64,000 nt of DNA from Geoanaerobacter sp964528055 (GCA_964528055.1 CAZGQM010000010.1:71867-135866), one strand, 5' to 3'. Numbered from the stretch's first letter, positions 33,959 through 43,778 are shown. The notes: generated from the sequence alone by a model not told the origin. A program made the numbers and translations.

Positions 33959-33988
33959 ATACCATCCCGCACGGAACCAAAGGTTACA

Positions 33989-34930
33989 ATGCTCAAGTTC
34001 ACCATCACTGAATCCGACCACTGTCGCCCTGTGGGGAGCTGGCTCAGGATTCATATGCAGAGTGCTACGTCAGGTTACCTGAACCAGCTTCTGAAGAAGG
34101 GGCACCTGACGGTCAACGGGTCATCAGCCACTGACCTCCAACCCCTCCAACTGGGGGATCTGCTGGAAATCAAGGAGAGCGGGCGGACCCGGTCACTCAT
34201 GAAGGTAAGACCACCTGTTTTCGAGATCCTATTCGAGGACAACCGGATTGTCTGTTTCAACAAGCCCCCCGGACTTCCGATGCACCCAGCAGCCGAGGTC
34301 GGGCCTGAAAACCTTGTGGAGCTGGGCGCCTCCTTTCTACACGACAGGGATCGCACCGCGCATCCCCATGCTGCCCCATCGACCTTCAATCTTCGACCGG
34401 TGAACCGGCTCGACCGTGGGACTTCAGGCGGTGTAATACTGGCCAAATCCTCAACCGCAGCAGGGATCTTCGGCAAACTGGTCATGGATGACGGCCTGGG
34501 CAAGCTCTACCTTGCGCTGGTCGCCGGAAAACTCTCCGGGAGTGGGGAGATCACGGTTCCGGTCGAAGGGAAGGAGTCCCTTACCCGTTACCTCTCACTT
34601 TATCCCGGACGCAATTCATCGCTGGTCGCCCTCTGGCCGGAGACAGGAAGGATGCATCAGCTCCGACAGCACCTCAGCTATCTGGGGTTCCCAATCATTG
34701 GTGACAAGCGCTACGGCGGCCCGCTACTCCCCACACTCCCCGGTTTCGCACTCCACGCCTTCCAGACTCGGTTCACTCACCCCGACACCTTGCAGGAGAC
34801 CGTTATCCATGCCCCTCTGCCTGCGGGTTTCCTGGAGCAGTTACGAAAGCTCGCTGGAACCACATTGACGGAGATATTGCAGAGTTTTACAGACCTGTCT
34901 CCACCGCATTCCGCAACTCTAACCGGATAA
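33989..34930 (+). CDS. RluA-family pseudouridine synthase
   Basis: 313 residues. An N-terminal S4-like RNA-binding region (about 20-65: SGYLNQLLKKGHLTVNG and LQLGDLLEIKE) precedes the catalytic domain. The catalytic motif NRLDRGTSGGVILAKS carries the nucleophile Asp near residue 141, in the place of the usual HRLDxxTSG. Downstream are LYLALVAGKL and the C-terminal GRMHQLRQHLSYLGFPIIGDKRYGG signature. The enzyme isomerises uridine in rRNA or tRNA; which of the RluA/C/D or TruC specificities cannot be told. The gene follows the DUF4350-like gene closely. Confidence 0.9.
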   Translation: MLKFTITESDHCRPVGSWLRIHMQSATSGYLNQLLKKGHLTVNGSSATDLQPLQLGDLLEIKESGRTRSLMKVRPPVFEILFEDNRIVCFNKPPGLPMHPAAEVGPENLVELGASFLHDRDRTAHPHAAPSTFNLRPVNRLDRGTSGGVILAKSSTAAGIFGKLVMDDGLGKLYLALVAGKLSGSGEITVPVEGKESLTRYLSLYPGRNSSLVALWPETGRMHQLRQHLSYLGFPIIGDKRYGGPLLPTLPGFALHAFQTRFTHPDTLQETVIHAPLPAGFLEQLRKLAGTTLTEILQSFTDLSPPHSATLTG

Positions 34931-34952
34931 TCACCCTTTACTGCCTCTTGGT

Positions 34953-34981
34953 TTGACAAGGCAACTCCCCTGCTTTATAAC
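34953..34981 (+). promoter_or_regulatory. Sigma-70 promoter of the OB-fold protein gene
   Basis: Consensus -35 TTGACA (34953-34958), 17-base spacer, -10 TATAAC (34976-34981). The predicted leader is about 35 bases. One of the best sigma-70 matches in the window. Confidence 0.8.
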
Positions 34982-35022
34982 TGGTACGGAAACACTATTC
35001 CTGCACCTCCTAGGAGCTTTTC

Positions 35023-35829
35023 ATGAAACACCTCGTTACTTTCATTGCCCTTTCTCTCTCCCTTTCTCCACTTGCCGCATACGGTTTCGGGAACATGTCT
35101 CCTCCGGTTCAGGGCTCCTCGTCGAGCGCCGCCAAAGCTCCTGACATGCAGCAGTCTGCTCAGGAGCCCCCCACACAGGGATCCAACGTATCCGGTCGGG
35201 TTGTGCAGACCATCGACAGCGGCGGCTACACCTATGTACTGCTGAAGAAAACGGACAGCAGCACGATATGGGTTGCCGCACCGGCGATGAAGGTATCTGT
35301 GGGTGAGCAGGTTACCTTTGAAGGTGGGATGGAGATGATCAATTTCCCGAGTTCCACCCTGAAACGGACCTTTGACAAGGTGATCTTCTCCAACGGTATA
35401 GCCAAGGATGCTGCCAACCCCAAGGCGGTTAAGGAAAAAGACGCCAAGGACGCGCGTTCTCCGGGGAGCATGGGAGCTGCCGTTGCAGTGACCGATGAGA
35501 AGATCAAGGTCAAGAAGGCAACCGGGACCAATGCCTATTCCATAGCTGAGATATTCAAGAAGAAAGACAAGCTGAACAAGAAGCAGGTTACGGTGAACGG
35601 CAAGGTGGTCAAGGTATCTTCAGGCATCATGAGCAAGAACTGGATTCATCTGCAGGACGGCACCGGAAGCCACACAACCTCCAACAACGACCTGGTGGTA
35701 ACCTCGGACGCAATCCCCTCAGTCGGCGATATCGTCACCGTCAAAGGGACCCTCTACACCAACAAGGATTTCGGTGGCGGTTACCAGTACAAAGTCATAA
35801 TCGAGAAAGCGAAGATTACGATCAAGTAG
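35023..35829 (+). CDS. Exported protein with two OB-fold (NrfJ-like) domains
   Basis: 268 residues with a signal peptide ending near AAYG-FGNM. Two similar modules follow a Ser/Pro-rich linker. The first, residues about 53-125, has VSGRVVQTIDSGGYTYVLLK and IWVAAPAMKVSVGEQVTFEG. The second, residues about 165-268, has KKQVTVNGKVVKVSSGIMSK, NWIHLQDGTG and PSVGDIVTVKGTLYTNKDFG. This is the pattern of NrfJ-related periplasmic OB-fold proteins found near cytochrome genes. The substrate is unknown. AGGAG lies seven bases before the ATG, and a consensus promoter precedes it. Confidence 0.75.
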   Translation: MKHLVTFIALSLSLSPLAAYGFGNMSPPVQGSSSSAAKAPDMQQSAQEPPTQGSNVSGRVVQTIDSGGYTYVLLKKTDSSTIWVAAPAMKVSVGEQVTFEGGMEMINFPSSTLKRTFDKVIFSNGIAKDAANPKAVKEKDAKDARSPGSMGAAVAVTDEKIKVKKATGTNAYSIAEIFKKKDKLNKKQVTVNGKVVKVSSGIMSKNWIHLQDGTGSHTTSNNDLVVTSDAIPSVGDIVTVKGTLYTNKDFGGGYQYKVIIEKAKITIK

Positions 35830-35846
35830 TCGAACTGCACTGTACT

Positions 35847-35905
35847 AGACCTCCGAGGTCATCATGTAGCTGTAGCCCCATAGTTGGGCAGCTCCTCGGA
35901 GGTCT
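35847..35905. repeat. Long imperfect hairpin between convergent genes
   Basis: AGACCTCCGAGG (35847-35858) and CCTCGGAGGTCT (35894-35905) form a perfect 12-bp stem. Inside, CTG-GCCC and GGGC-CAG form a second stem around 35870-35891. It may terminate both converging genes, though no T-run follows on either side, so a palindromic intergenic repeat is the other option. Confidence 0.5.
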
Positions 35906-35953
35906 GGCAGATAACTGCATGACATCTGACTGCATTGGCTCAGCACGATCTTT

Positions 35954-37285
35954 TCAGCTGTCAGTAATCGGCCACCCCTTCTCATACCCCTCCGGATAGA
36001 ACTTCTCTTTTGTTCGATTGAAATAGCCGAACTGCACCTTGGGAAACTCCCGCTTTATGCTCTCCAGCATCCGGTACATGCCGATCCCCTTGCCCTTGAC
36101 ACCCATTTTCAAATTATAGAAATCCGGATCAATGGAGAGGTTCCGCATCTGGATCATATCCACACCGGTCCGTTCAATAAACTTCAGCATCTCCGCTACC
36201 TCGTCAGGGTGGTCAGAAACACCCGGGGATACCAGATAGTTTATCATGGTAAACCGCCCGGCATCCTTAGCGATCTTCAGTGACTCCTCGACTGCAGTGA
36301 AATGATACTGGACGGGCCGGTAGTAGGCGTTGTACTGCAGTTCCCTGACTGAGTTCATGGAGAAGCGGAACGAGTCCATTCCTGCGTCGCAGAGCACCCG
36401 TATCCGGTCCGGATAAGATCCGTTCGAGTTGAAGTTGACAGTGCCTCGACCGGTAGCGCTCTTCAGCCGCCTGGTCGCCTCGGCAACCGTAGCGACCTGC
36501 ATGATCGGGTCACCCTCGCACCCCTGGCCATAGGATACTATCGGCTCCTCCGCTTCATTCAGGTGGGGGAGCATCAGCTCGCTAATCTCTTCAGGGGTTG
36601 GGACGAAACCGATTCGCTCGTGGTTGGAAGGGCAGCATTCCGAGGGCTGGAGACTTATGCACCCCAGGCAACGCGAGTTACACGTTGGAGAGGTGGGAAT
36701 AGGGGCTTCCCATCGGCGGTAAAAGAGGTTCTTTGCTGCAAAACAGTGGTAATCGACTGCGCAGCGTGCAAGCTGCACCAGCAACCGGTTATCCGGGAAC
36801 TCCTCTACACGTTTTGTTACCAGAGGGTCAAGCTGGCGGTCATCGTAGTTCTTGGGCAGCCAGTTTTCATTGCTGTCCACACGGCTTGCAGCAACCACAA
36901 ACCGCTCGCTCTCCTCATCCCAACCAACGGCAGTATATGACCAGAGAGGGAGATGGACCTTTTTCTTTTGATAGTCACATGCCGGCAGAAGCGTGCGAAC
37001 GTATCCCGGCGCCATGAAGGCAGAAACCGCCTGTACCCTGATTTGACGGCGACCCTCGCGGACAGATTCAACAGTTACGTATTTTTTCTGCTTCGCATCC
37101 CACGCTATCGGCGGTGTATGGGGAATGGTAAAGAGACGGCTGTCTTCCGGAAGCGGGATCAGTTCCATCTGATCAGGTAGAACCGGCTCGGTCCCGTTCA
37201 TCCCTGCCATGCAGAGTTGGGGATGGTCGTAGATGTTACCGTCAGGATCTGCGTACAGAAGCTTTGGCAGCGAGAGCTTTTTCAT
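35954..37285 (-). CDS. Radical SAM protein of unknown function
   Basis: 443 residues. The cluster motif CNSRCLGC (CX3CX2C) lies near residue 203, after an N-terminal region of about 190 residues that is not part of the usual radical SAM core and holds small aromatic-rich strands such as FMAPGYVRTLLPACDYQKKK. The barrel contains VSYGQGCEGDPIM (a GGE-like SAM-binding segment), GTVNFNSNGSYP, FRFSMNSVRELQYNAYYRP and DMIQMRNLSIDP. A short CC pair follows the cluster (LQPSECCPSNHERIG). It has no partner in an operon: it converges on the OB-fold gene and diverges from the chemoreceptor. A biosynthetic or modification substrate could not be proposed. Confidence 0.8.
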   Translation of the reverse strand: MKKLSLPKLLYADPDGNIYDHPQLCMAGMNGTEPVLPDQMELIPLPEDSRLFTIPHTPPIAWDAKQKKYVTVESVREGRRQIRVQAVSAFMAPGYVRTLLPACDYQKKKVHLPLWSYTAVGWDEESERFVVAASRVDSNENWLPKNYDDRQLDPLVTKRVEEFPDNRLLVQLARCAVDYHCFAAKNLFYRRWEAPIPTSPTCNSRCLGCISLQPSECCPSNHERIGFVPTPEEISELMLPHLNEAEEPIVSYGQGCEGDPIMQVATVAEATRRLKSATGRGTVNFNSNGSYPDRIRVLCDAGMDSFRFSMNSVRELQYNAYYRPVQYHFTAVEESLKIAKDAGRFTMINYLVSPGVSDHPDEVAEMLKFIERTGVDMIQMRNLSIDPDFYNLKMGVKGKGIGMYRMLESIKREFPKVQFGYFNRTKEKFYPEGYEKGWPITDS

Positions 37286-37381
37286 TGGGCAATAGTACCA
37301 CTACTGACCAGTCATGGGAAGAGCAGGTTTCACTGGAGATATGCACAAAAAGAGCGTCTGTAAGATAATGTAAGAAACCGC

Positions 37382-37408
37382 TAAAGCCATCCCTTATTTT
37401 GCCGAAAC
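37382..37408 (+). promoter_or_regulatory. Sigma-28 (FliA) promoter of the first chemoreceptor gene
   Basis: TAAA (37382-37385), exactly 15 bases, then GCCGAAAC (37401-37408), six of eight matches to GCCGATAA. The start would be about 85 bases before the ATG at 37502. Confidence 0.6.
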
Positions 37409-37501
37409 AGTAGATACCGTTAATTAGTACATGGCAGCAACCCTACGCCTACTTTCAAGGATGATGCAAAAGACCAATACAATGAGAAAGAGGGGATTAT
37501 C

Positions 37502-39115
37502 ATGGCAACCATCAAATCGAAATTAATCACAAACGCAGCAATTGTCCTGTTAACAGTTTTGGTTATTGTAGGGTTGATGTATGTCGATTTGAAGGGGCTG
37601 CAGAGGCTTCAGGACAATGGGGCGCAACGGGGTCAGGATGCAATTCTGGCCTCGAACGGCGCTCGGGTCGGCCTCTCCCTGTATGCAGTTATTGCAGATA
37701 CCATCATAAACCGAAACCTCGAGGAGTCAGGCAAGAAATGGGCAGAGACCAAAGAGAGAAACCTCAAACGTCTGGATGAAGTTGAAAAGGTCGTAGACAC
37801 CAAAGAAGAGAAGGAGTGGGCAGGTGACGCAAAAAAGTCAGCCCAAGAAATCGTCACCCTTTATGAAACAAAGATGCTTCCTCTTCTTAAAACCACGTCT
37901 GGAATAACCAAAGAGATTCTGGAGGTGGAAAATGCAATCGACAAGCAGGTGGCGAAAGTCCGGGAGGATATGCTCAAGATAGAAGAGTCGATAGATAAAG
38001 AGACAAAACTGGCTGATCAGGAGTTTGACCGTCAGATCACAAAAATGATAACCATTTCGGTTATCGTCGGATTGGTAGGGATTCTTCTTCAGATGGGTCT
38101 CGCAGGATGGCTTATCAGGTCGGTACTCAAGCCGGTTAATGCCATGGTTGAGATGCTGAAGGACATGGCGCAGGGCGAAGGTGATCTTACGCAGCGGCTG
38201 AAAGCTGACAGCCAGGATGAGATTGCAGTTGCCAGCAATTACTTCAACCAGTTTATAGAAAAGCTCCATGGAATCATATCAAGCGTATCGAGCAACAGTC
38301 ACCAGGTAGCATCAGCCGCTACCGAGTTGATGGCCACGGCAGAGCAGATTGCTACAGGCGCCGAAGAGGTTGCAGCACAGACAGCCACCGTGGCGACTGC
38401 AGGCGAAGAGATGTCCGCCACCAGCGGCGACATAGCCCAGAACTGCCAGATGGCGGCCGAGGGAAGCACCCAGGCAAGCCACGCCGCAAGCGCAGGTGCA
38501 GAGGTTGTAAACAATACGGTTCAGGTAATGGGACGGATAGCCAGCCGAGTACAAGAGACATCCAAGACCGTGGAGAGCCTGGGCGCACGCAGCGACCAGA
38601 TTGGTGAGATCGTGGCCACCATCCAGGACATTGCGGACCAGACCAACCTGCTTGCCCTGAATGCCGCCATCGAAGCCGCCCGAGCAGGTGAGCAGGGTCG
38701 AGGCTTTGCGGTTGTTGCCGACGAGGTACGAGCACTTGCCGAGCGGACCACCAAAGCAACCCGCGAGATCAGCGAGATGATAAAGGCGATCCAGAGCGAG
38801 ACAAAGGGAGCCGTGGCTGCCATGGAAGCCGGGGTCAACGAGGTCGAGCAAGGGACAATCGAGGCGGCCAAGTCGGGCCAGGCGCTGCAGGAGATTCTCG
38901 AACAGATCAATGCCGTAACCATGCAGGTGAACCAGGTCGCGACTGCCGCAGAAGAGCAGACCGCGACCACCAGCGAGATAAGCAACAACATACACCAGAT
39001 CACCGAAGTCGTGCAGGGGACAGCCAAGGGCGCACAGGAATCAGCATCAGCTGCCGGTCAGCTTGCGCAGACTGCGGAGGAACTACAGCGGATTGTGGGT
39101 CAGTTCAAGCTGTAA
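37502..39115 (+). CDS. Methyl-accepting chemotaxis protein with four-helix-bundle sensor
   Basis: 537 residues. Membrane span 1 lies near 11-29. A charged helical periplasmic domain of about 150 residues follows (ESGKKWAETKERNLKRLDEV), of 4HB_MCP type. Span 2 lies near 185-207, then a HAMP domain (VLKPVNAMVEMLKDMAQGEG). The signalling hairpin carries the conserved tip DIADQTNLLALNAAIEAARA near residue 375. No C-terminal CheR/CheB tether pentapeptide is present. The ligand is unknown. The gene forms its own unit between a sigma-28-type promoter and a long bidirectional terminator. Confidence 0.95.
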   Translation: MATIKSKLITNAAIVLLTVLVIVGLMYVDLKGLQRLQDNGAQRGQDAILASNGARVGLSLYAVIADTIINRNLEESGKKWAETKERNLKRLDEVEKVVDTKEEKEWAGDAKKSAQEIVTLYETKMLPLLKTTSGITKEILEVENAIDKQVAKVREDMLKIEESIDKETKLADQEFDRQITKMITISVIVGLVGILLQMGLAGWLIRSVLKPVNAMVEMLKDMAQGEGDLTQRLKADSQDEIAVASNYFNQFIEKLHGIISSVSSNSHQVASAATELMATAEQIATGAEEVAAQTATVATAGEEMSATSGDIAQNCQMAAEGSTQASHAASAGAEVVNNTVQVMGRIASRVQETSKTVESLGARSDQIGEIVATIQDIADQTNLLALNAAIEAARAGEQGRGFAVVADEVRALAERTTKATREISEMIKAIQSETKGAVAAMEAGVNEVEQGTIEAAKSGQALQEILEQINAVTMQVNQVATAAEEQTATTSEISNNIHQITEVVQGTAKGAQESASAAGQLAQTAEELQRIVGQFKL

Positions 39116-39134
39116 GGAGATAGAATGATACAGT

Positions 39135-39173
39135 AAACAAGGCCTGCCGGGGAATCCCCGGCAGGCCTTGTTT
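39135..39173. terminator. Bidirectional terminator between chemoreceptor and sfrA
   Basis: A perfect 18-bp stem, AAACAAGGCCTGCCGGGG (39135-39152) with its complement (39156-39173), and a three-base loop, ending in TTGTTT on either strand. It serves two convergent genes. Confidence 0.92.
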
Positions 39174-39197
39174 GTATTGGAGGCAGGTTCCTGACTA

Positions 39198-41729
39198 TCA
39201 GGCCTTTTCTATTTTTACGTTTGCCATGTTTCCGTTACGACTGAGCAGTCCGGCTGCATTCAGTTCAGAAAAGTGATACGGCGCAAAAAGCAGACCCGGC
39301 TGAAGATTTCCGCTTACCTTTGCGTATCCGGTCGTCCCTGCAGAGGCAGAACTCACCTTGACTGCCGAGCCGTCTGAAATTCCGAGGCGCTTGGCGTCTT
39401 CCTCAGAAAACTCGATATATCCCCGCTCTGATACCGAAAGGTTATTTTCCGAACAGGTTGACATGGTGCCGTTATGGTAACCTATGGCTCCTACGGAAAG
39501 GATAAAGGGGAGCTGACTGTCCGTTGAGATACCTGCCGACATAGCCGGCAACTCCGCAAAAGCATAGGTTGCAGGTGCAGCCGCCGGCTGCTTGGCAAGG
39601 CCAGAACAGCGCCCCTCCACCATGGAACAGCTCCCCGCGTAAATGGCAGATACCTCTTTAAGCTCGACCGTAACGTCAGATACCTTACGGGCATGCGGCT
39701 CACCGGTCAGCCGGCTGAAGAGCTCTGCAATTATGTCCCAGTCTTCACGCGCCTCGCCAGGAGGTGATACAGCACGAGTAATGCACTGAACACGGTTATC
39801 CGGGGTGGTGAAAGAACCGTTCTTTTCGGCTGCTGCTGCACCGGGAAATACGACGTGGGCCATGCCGGTCAATTCGCTTGCGACAATATCCTGCACGATA
39901 AGGAGGTCGAGTTTAGAAAGCGCGGCCCTGATACGGCCGTTCTCGGGGAAGCTGACCAGAGGATCACAACCAACTATATAAAGTGCCTTAATGGAGCCTT
40001 GTTCGATGCCGTCAACGATCTGCCAGAGGTCCTTACCCGGCTTGGGGGCAGGCTGGTAGCCGGGGAGCATGTCCGGAGCAACACCCATGTCAAGCATCCC
40101 CTGAATATTGTTTTTCTGCTCAACAGGGAAGATTCCGCCGTTTTCTGCAGCCGGACTTCCCAGGAGAAGTGCTAGATCTGCAATGGCGCTGACCGTTTCT
40201 GCAGCTGCTCCTCCGCGAATCACATCGGCTCCGAACAGTATGGCCACATCCTTTTTACCCCCCAGATATCGGGCCGCTTCGCAGAGATCGTTTTCACTCA
40301 CCCCGGCGGTTGAAGCCAGAGCAGTCAACTGATGGCCGGCAAGGGATTTCTGGATGCCTGCAAATCCTGAGGTCTTGGCAGACACGAAACCCTTGTTTTC
40401 AAGACCTTCATCCACGATAACCTTCATCAGACCGACTATGAGAGCCAGCTCTGCACCTGGCTTGTACTTAAGATGAGTATTTGCGAATTTTTTCAGTTTC
40501 ACATCGCGCTGACTGGCAAGAACCAACTTGGAGTCATTCTTTGTGGCTGCCTTGATAACCCGGTATTCAATGCCCGTTGACTCGGCGTTAAGGTCGCATC
40601 CGAACACCAGGATTGCGTCTGCCTTGTCGAGTCTGTCGATAGAGGCGCTGGCGCCGGTAAACCCGAAGACCCCCTTCAGGATTGCCTGTGACTGAGCATA
40701 TCCTAAACGGGCCTCTGAATCGATGTTATGTGTGCCGATCCCCTTGCGGAGAAGCTTCTGAAAGAGGTAGCTCTCTTCATTGGTGACCCTCGGAGAACCG
40801 ATCCCTGCAACGGCATCGGCACTCGAGCTGCTGACTATCTCCTTGAGCTTTCTTGATGCAAACTCCATTGCCTTGTTCCAGTCTGATTTTGACTGGTTAA
40901 GCAAGGGGTGGGTCAGACGAGCCGGAGCATTCAGATAGGAGTAGCCGAACCGTCCATTGATGCATATATTACCGCTGTTGTAGGTGGTGTCGTCGCTGGT
41001 AACCCTTTCCACACGGTTGTTGCGGGAGTGGTACTCGATCTGGCATCCGGTGGAGCAGAACCCGCAGACGCTCTTCGTAACTGAAAAGGTCCACGGACGG
41101 CCTCGAAACTTGAAGGGCTTGCTGATCAGGGTCCCTGTGGGACAAGCTCCGATGCAGTTACCGCAGAATTCGCAATCGAGAGGCGTGCCGTCAACGGTGT
41201 CGATAATGGTGTTGTCGCCGCGATTGACAACCCGGATAGCGTTGCATCCCACGATCTCGTGATCGACCTTGACGCATTTTTCACAGAGAATGCAGCGATT
41301 GGGATCACTTTCGATGAGAGGCCAGTCGTAACGGATCGGCTGCCTCTCAAGAACTGCTGAGTACCCCGGTTTGTTGGCTTCAATTGCATAGGTACAGTTC
41401 TGCAGGTCGCACTCTCCAGCAGCATCGCAGACAGGGCAGTCAAGAGGGTGATTCACCAGAATCAGTTCCATTATCTTGCGACGGATCTCCGTCAGGCGAT
41501 CAGACTGGGTAGTGACCTGTATCCCCTCCTTGACCGGGGTGTTGCATGCGGTCATGGTCCGATCAACACCTTCGATCTCCACAGCGCAGATCCGGCATGC
41601 GCCTGTTGGAGAGACCTTCTGCAGCCAGCATAGTGTGGGGATAGTTGTCCCGACCGTTGCAGCCGCTTCCAGGATCGTGGCCCCCTTGGGGACAGATACG
41701 TTTTTGCCGTCGATAGTCAGACTGACCAT
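39198..41729 (-). CDS. sfrA: NuoG-like subunit of soluble Fe(III)/NAD(P)H reductase
   Basis: 843 residues. The N-terminal [2Fe-2S] ferredoxin domain has C34, C45, C48 and C62. The His-ligated cluster motif follows (H94, C98, C101, C107), then two [4Fe-4S] clusters (C146/149/152/162 and C186/189/192/196), and a molybdopterin-type cluster starting at C222. The remainder is a molybdopterin-oxidoreductase fold without a Cys or Sec Mo ligand, as in NuoG. With the adjacent NAD(P)H/glutamate-synthase-like subunit this is the SfrAB pair described in Geobacter sulfurreducens as a soluble Fe(III) reductase using NADPH. In vivo it likely reoxidises or balances NAD(P)H during acetate growth. sfrB precedes it by 30 bases. 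Confidence 0.85.
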   Translation of the reverse strand: MVSLTIDGKNVSVPKGATILEAAATVGTTIPTLCWLQKVSPTGACRICAVEIEGVDRTMTACNTPVKEGIQVTTQSDRLTEIRRKIMELILVNHPLDCPVCDAAGECDLQNCTYAIEANKPGYSAVLERQPIRYDWPLIESDPNRCILCEKCVKVDHEIVGCNAIRVVNRGDNTIIDTVDGTPLDCEFCGNCIGACPTGTLISKPFKFRGRPWTFSVTKSVCGFCSTGCQIEYHSRNNRVERVTSDDTTYNSGNICINGRFGYSYLNAPARLTHPLLNQSKSDWNKAMEFASRKLKEIVSSSSADAVAGIGSPRVTNEESYLFQKLLRKGIGTHNIDSEARLGYAQSQAILKGVFGFTGASASIDRLDKADAILVFGCDLNAESTGIEYRVIKAATKNDSKLVLASQRDVKLKKFANTHLKYKPGAELALIVGLMKVIVDEGLENKGFVSAKTSGFAGIQKSLAGHQLTALASTAGVSENDLCEAARYLGGKKDVAILFGADVIRGGAAAETVSAIADLALLLGSPAAENGGIFPVEQKNNIQGMLDMGVAPDMLPGYQPAPKPGKDLWQIVDGIEQGSIKALYIVGCDPLVSFPENGRIRAALSKLDLLIVQDIVASELTGMAHVVFPGAAAAEKNGSFTTPDNRVQCITRAVSPPGEAREDWDIIAELFSRLTGEPHARKVSDVTVELKEVSAIYAGSCSMVEGRCSGLAKQPAAAPATYAFAELPAMSAGISTDSQLPFILSVGAIGYHNGTMSTCSENNLSVSERGYIEFSEEDAKRLGISDGSAVKVSSASAGTTGYAKVSGNLQPGLLFAPYHFSELNAAGLLSRNGNMANVKIEKA

Positions 41730-41759
41730 ATGTAGAGCACCTCTAGTGAGTTCGATATA

Positions 41760-43778
41760 TTAGACTGCTACCATTGCCATCCGGTAGCAGCGAAGACAGC
41801 GTTCTGCTTCGCGAACGGCCTGACTGTTGACGAAGCCAAGTTCTACTTCCTGATAGTTGCCCTTGCTGGCGCGTTCCTTGCCGTGTATCTCGGTCTGGTG
41901 TTCTCTGTGTGCCGAGTCAAGCCAGGGAACCTGTTCGTTCTTATCGTACACGCTCATATACGAAAGGATGTCCTCCATCAATTCGTCGTCGGTAATGTAG
42001 GCCTTCCCCTCTTCCAGCCAGCGCTGGATAACCCTGGCGGCGCGGTGGGCATTGCCTACACAGGCAACAACGGTAAGCGGGCCGATCTCGGCATCCCCAC
42101 CGGCAAAGACGCCATCCAGATCCGTAATCAGGGTTCTGGCAAGCTCATTTCCCATCCCGTCCTTCAGCCCCTTGCCGTCCGCGCCCTTAAGCGGGACAAA
42201 CTTGGTCACAATGGTGTTCCACTTGGTAACATCTATCCCGATATCAGCCGGGATGAAAGAGAGATCCGGGTCCTGACCGATCGCTGGGATTACCGTGTCG
42301 CACTCAACAATAAACTCGCTGCCGGCTACAGGTTCCGGACGGCGGCGACCGGAGGCGTCCGGTTCACCCATGGCCATCCTGACGCACTCAACGCCAATAA
42401 CGGTCTCGTTGTCATCAACGACGATCTTGGTCGGTAGAACCTGGAATTCGAAACGTACACCTTCCTCATCGGCACCGTCGACTTCCCAGGAATCTGCCGG
42501 CATTTCCTTGCGGGATCGGCGGTAGAGAAGGACCGATTCCTCGGCCCCTTCCCGAAGGGCAACACGAACGCAGTCAATGGCTGTGTTACCGCCGCCGACC
42601 ACGCAGACCTTCTTTCCCATTCCGGTCGGCTTGCCCATATAAGCCTCACGAAGGAAATCGATACCACCCTTGAGAAAGCCCTTATACCCCTTATCTTCAC
42701 CCTCAACACCCATAGGCTTCGAACGGTGGGCACCTGGAGCAAGGAAGACCGCGTCGAATTTCTGTTTCAGTTCCGCCAGCGAAATATCCTTGCCAATCCT
42801 GGTGTCGTAAACGATCTTAACTCCCATGCTCGCTATGATGTCGATGTCTCGCTGGAGAATGTGACGCGGCATGCGATAGGCCGGAATACCGACAGCGATC
42901 ATTCCGCCGCCGTACCCTTCGGGTAGTGCCTCGTAGATGGTGCAGGGATAGCCCTCGAGAGCAAGATAGTAGGCTGCTGCCAGTCCTGCAGGTCCAGCGC
43001 CTACAACTGCAACGGTCTTGTTCTTTCGCGGCTTGGGCTGCATCGGTGGAGCATGATGGTGCTGCCACTCGTAGTCGGATGCGGAGCGCTTGAGGACCAT
43101 GATACTGACCGGTTCATCCACTTGCTTTCGTCGGCATGCGGTTTCACAGGGATGCGGACATACCCGGCCGCAGACCGAAGGGAGCGGCATGTTCTCGCGG
43201 ACGACCTCAAGAGACTCTTCGAATCGGCACTCCTTAATCGCCTCGATGTAGGTCGGGATGTCGATATGAGCTGGGCACTTATCCTGGCAGGGAGCGGTGT
43301 ATTTGTGAATGTATCTGTGTCCTTCTGATGCACTCTTGTTTCCGTGTATGTAGGCAAGATAGTCGTCACGGAAATGCTGGACCGAATCAAACACAGGTAC
43401 CGTTGACGTGGGGCATAGTGTACACTTGCAGTTTTTCAGAAGGTCAGCCAGATCCGCAATGGTTGCAAGATCAGACTCTTTTCCCTTGCCGGAGATAATG
43501 CCGGCCAGGGTGTCCATCAGAACCTTGGTCCCCTTCTTGCCCGGGCTGCATTTCCCGCAGCAGTAGAGGGTCTGCACCCGCCGCATATACTCGGCAGCCA
43601 TTGCCGGCACATCCACGCCATTGTCGTAGACGATTATCCCGTCCCATCCCATGAAGGCGGCCAGCGACCTCTCTCCGTCCAAGGTTGTCGGCAGTTTGAA
43701 CACCGCCTCCTTTGCCTCGCCGCCTGAGCGGTTATCAACTATGCTTCTACCCCAGCTGGAAAAAACCACCTGTGCCAC
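41760..43778 (-). CDS. sfrB: NAD(P)H-binding subunit of soluble Fe(III) reductase, GltD-like
   Basis: 672 residues from the GTG at 43776-43778, chosen because GGAGG lies five bases upstream; a longer ATG reading from 43877 has no ribosome site. The N-terminal part (about residues 55-140) contains YCCGKCSPGKKGTK, a NuoF-like cluster site. A GltD-type two-cluster domain follows (CPAHIDIPTYIEAI, then CGRVCPHPCETACRRK). FAD binds at VAVVGAGPAGLAAAYYLALE and NADPH at VCVVGGGNTAIDCVRVA; GVFAGGDAEIGP ends the second FAD motif. The fused arrangement matches SfrB. It is transcribed together with sfrA. Confidence 0.88.
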   Translation of the reverse strand: MAQVVFSSWGRSIVDNRSGGEAKEAVFKLPTTLDGERSLAAFMGWDGIIVYDNGVDVPAMAAEYMRRVQTLYCCGKCSPGKKGTKVLMDTLAGIISGKGKESDLATIADLADLLKNCKCTLCPTSTVPVFDSVQHFRDDYLAYIHGNKSASEGHRYIHKYTAPCQDKCPAHIDIPTYIEAIKECRFEESLEVVRENMPLPSVCGRVCPHPCETACRRKQVDEPVSIMVLKRSASDYEWQHHHAPPMQPKPRKNKTVAVVGAGPAGLAAAYYLALEGYPCTIYEALPEGYGGGMIAVGIPAYRMPRHILQRDIDIIASMGVKIVYDTRIGKDISLAELKQKFDAVFLAPGAHRSKPMGVEGEDKGYKGFLKGGIDFLREAYMGKPTGMGKKVCVVGGGNTAIDCVRVALREGAEESVLLYRRSRKEMPADSWEVDGADEEGVRFEFQVLPTKIVVDDNETVIGVECVRMAMGEPDASGRRRPEPVAGSEFIVECDTVIPAIGQDPDLSFIPADIGIDVTKWNTIVTKFVPLKGADGKGLKDGMGNELARTLITDLDGVFAGGDAEIGPLTVVACVGNAHRAARVIQRWLEEGKAYITDDELMEDILSYMSVYDKNEQVPWLDSAHREHQTEIHGKERASKGNYQEVELGFVNSQAVREAERCLRCYRMAMVAV

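Noticed and set aside
41883..42437. A 184-codon rightward frame opposite sfrB
   Set aside because: It lies inside the FAD/NADPH domains of sfrB, whose motifs are intact on the other strand.
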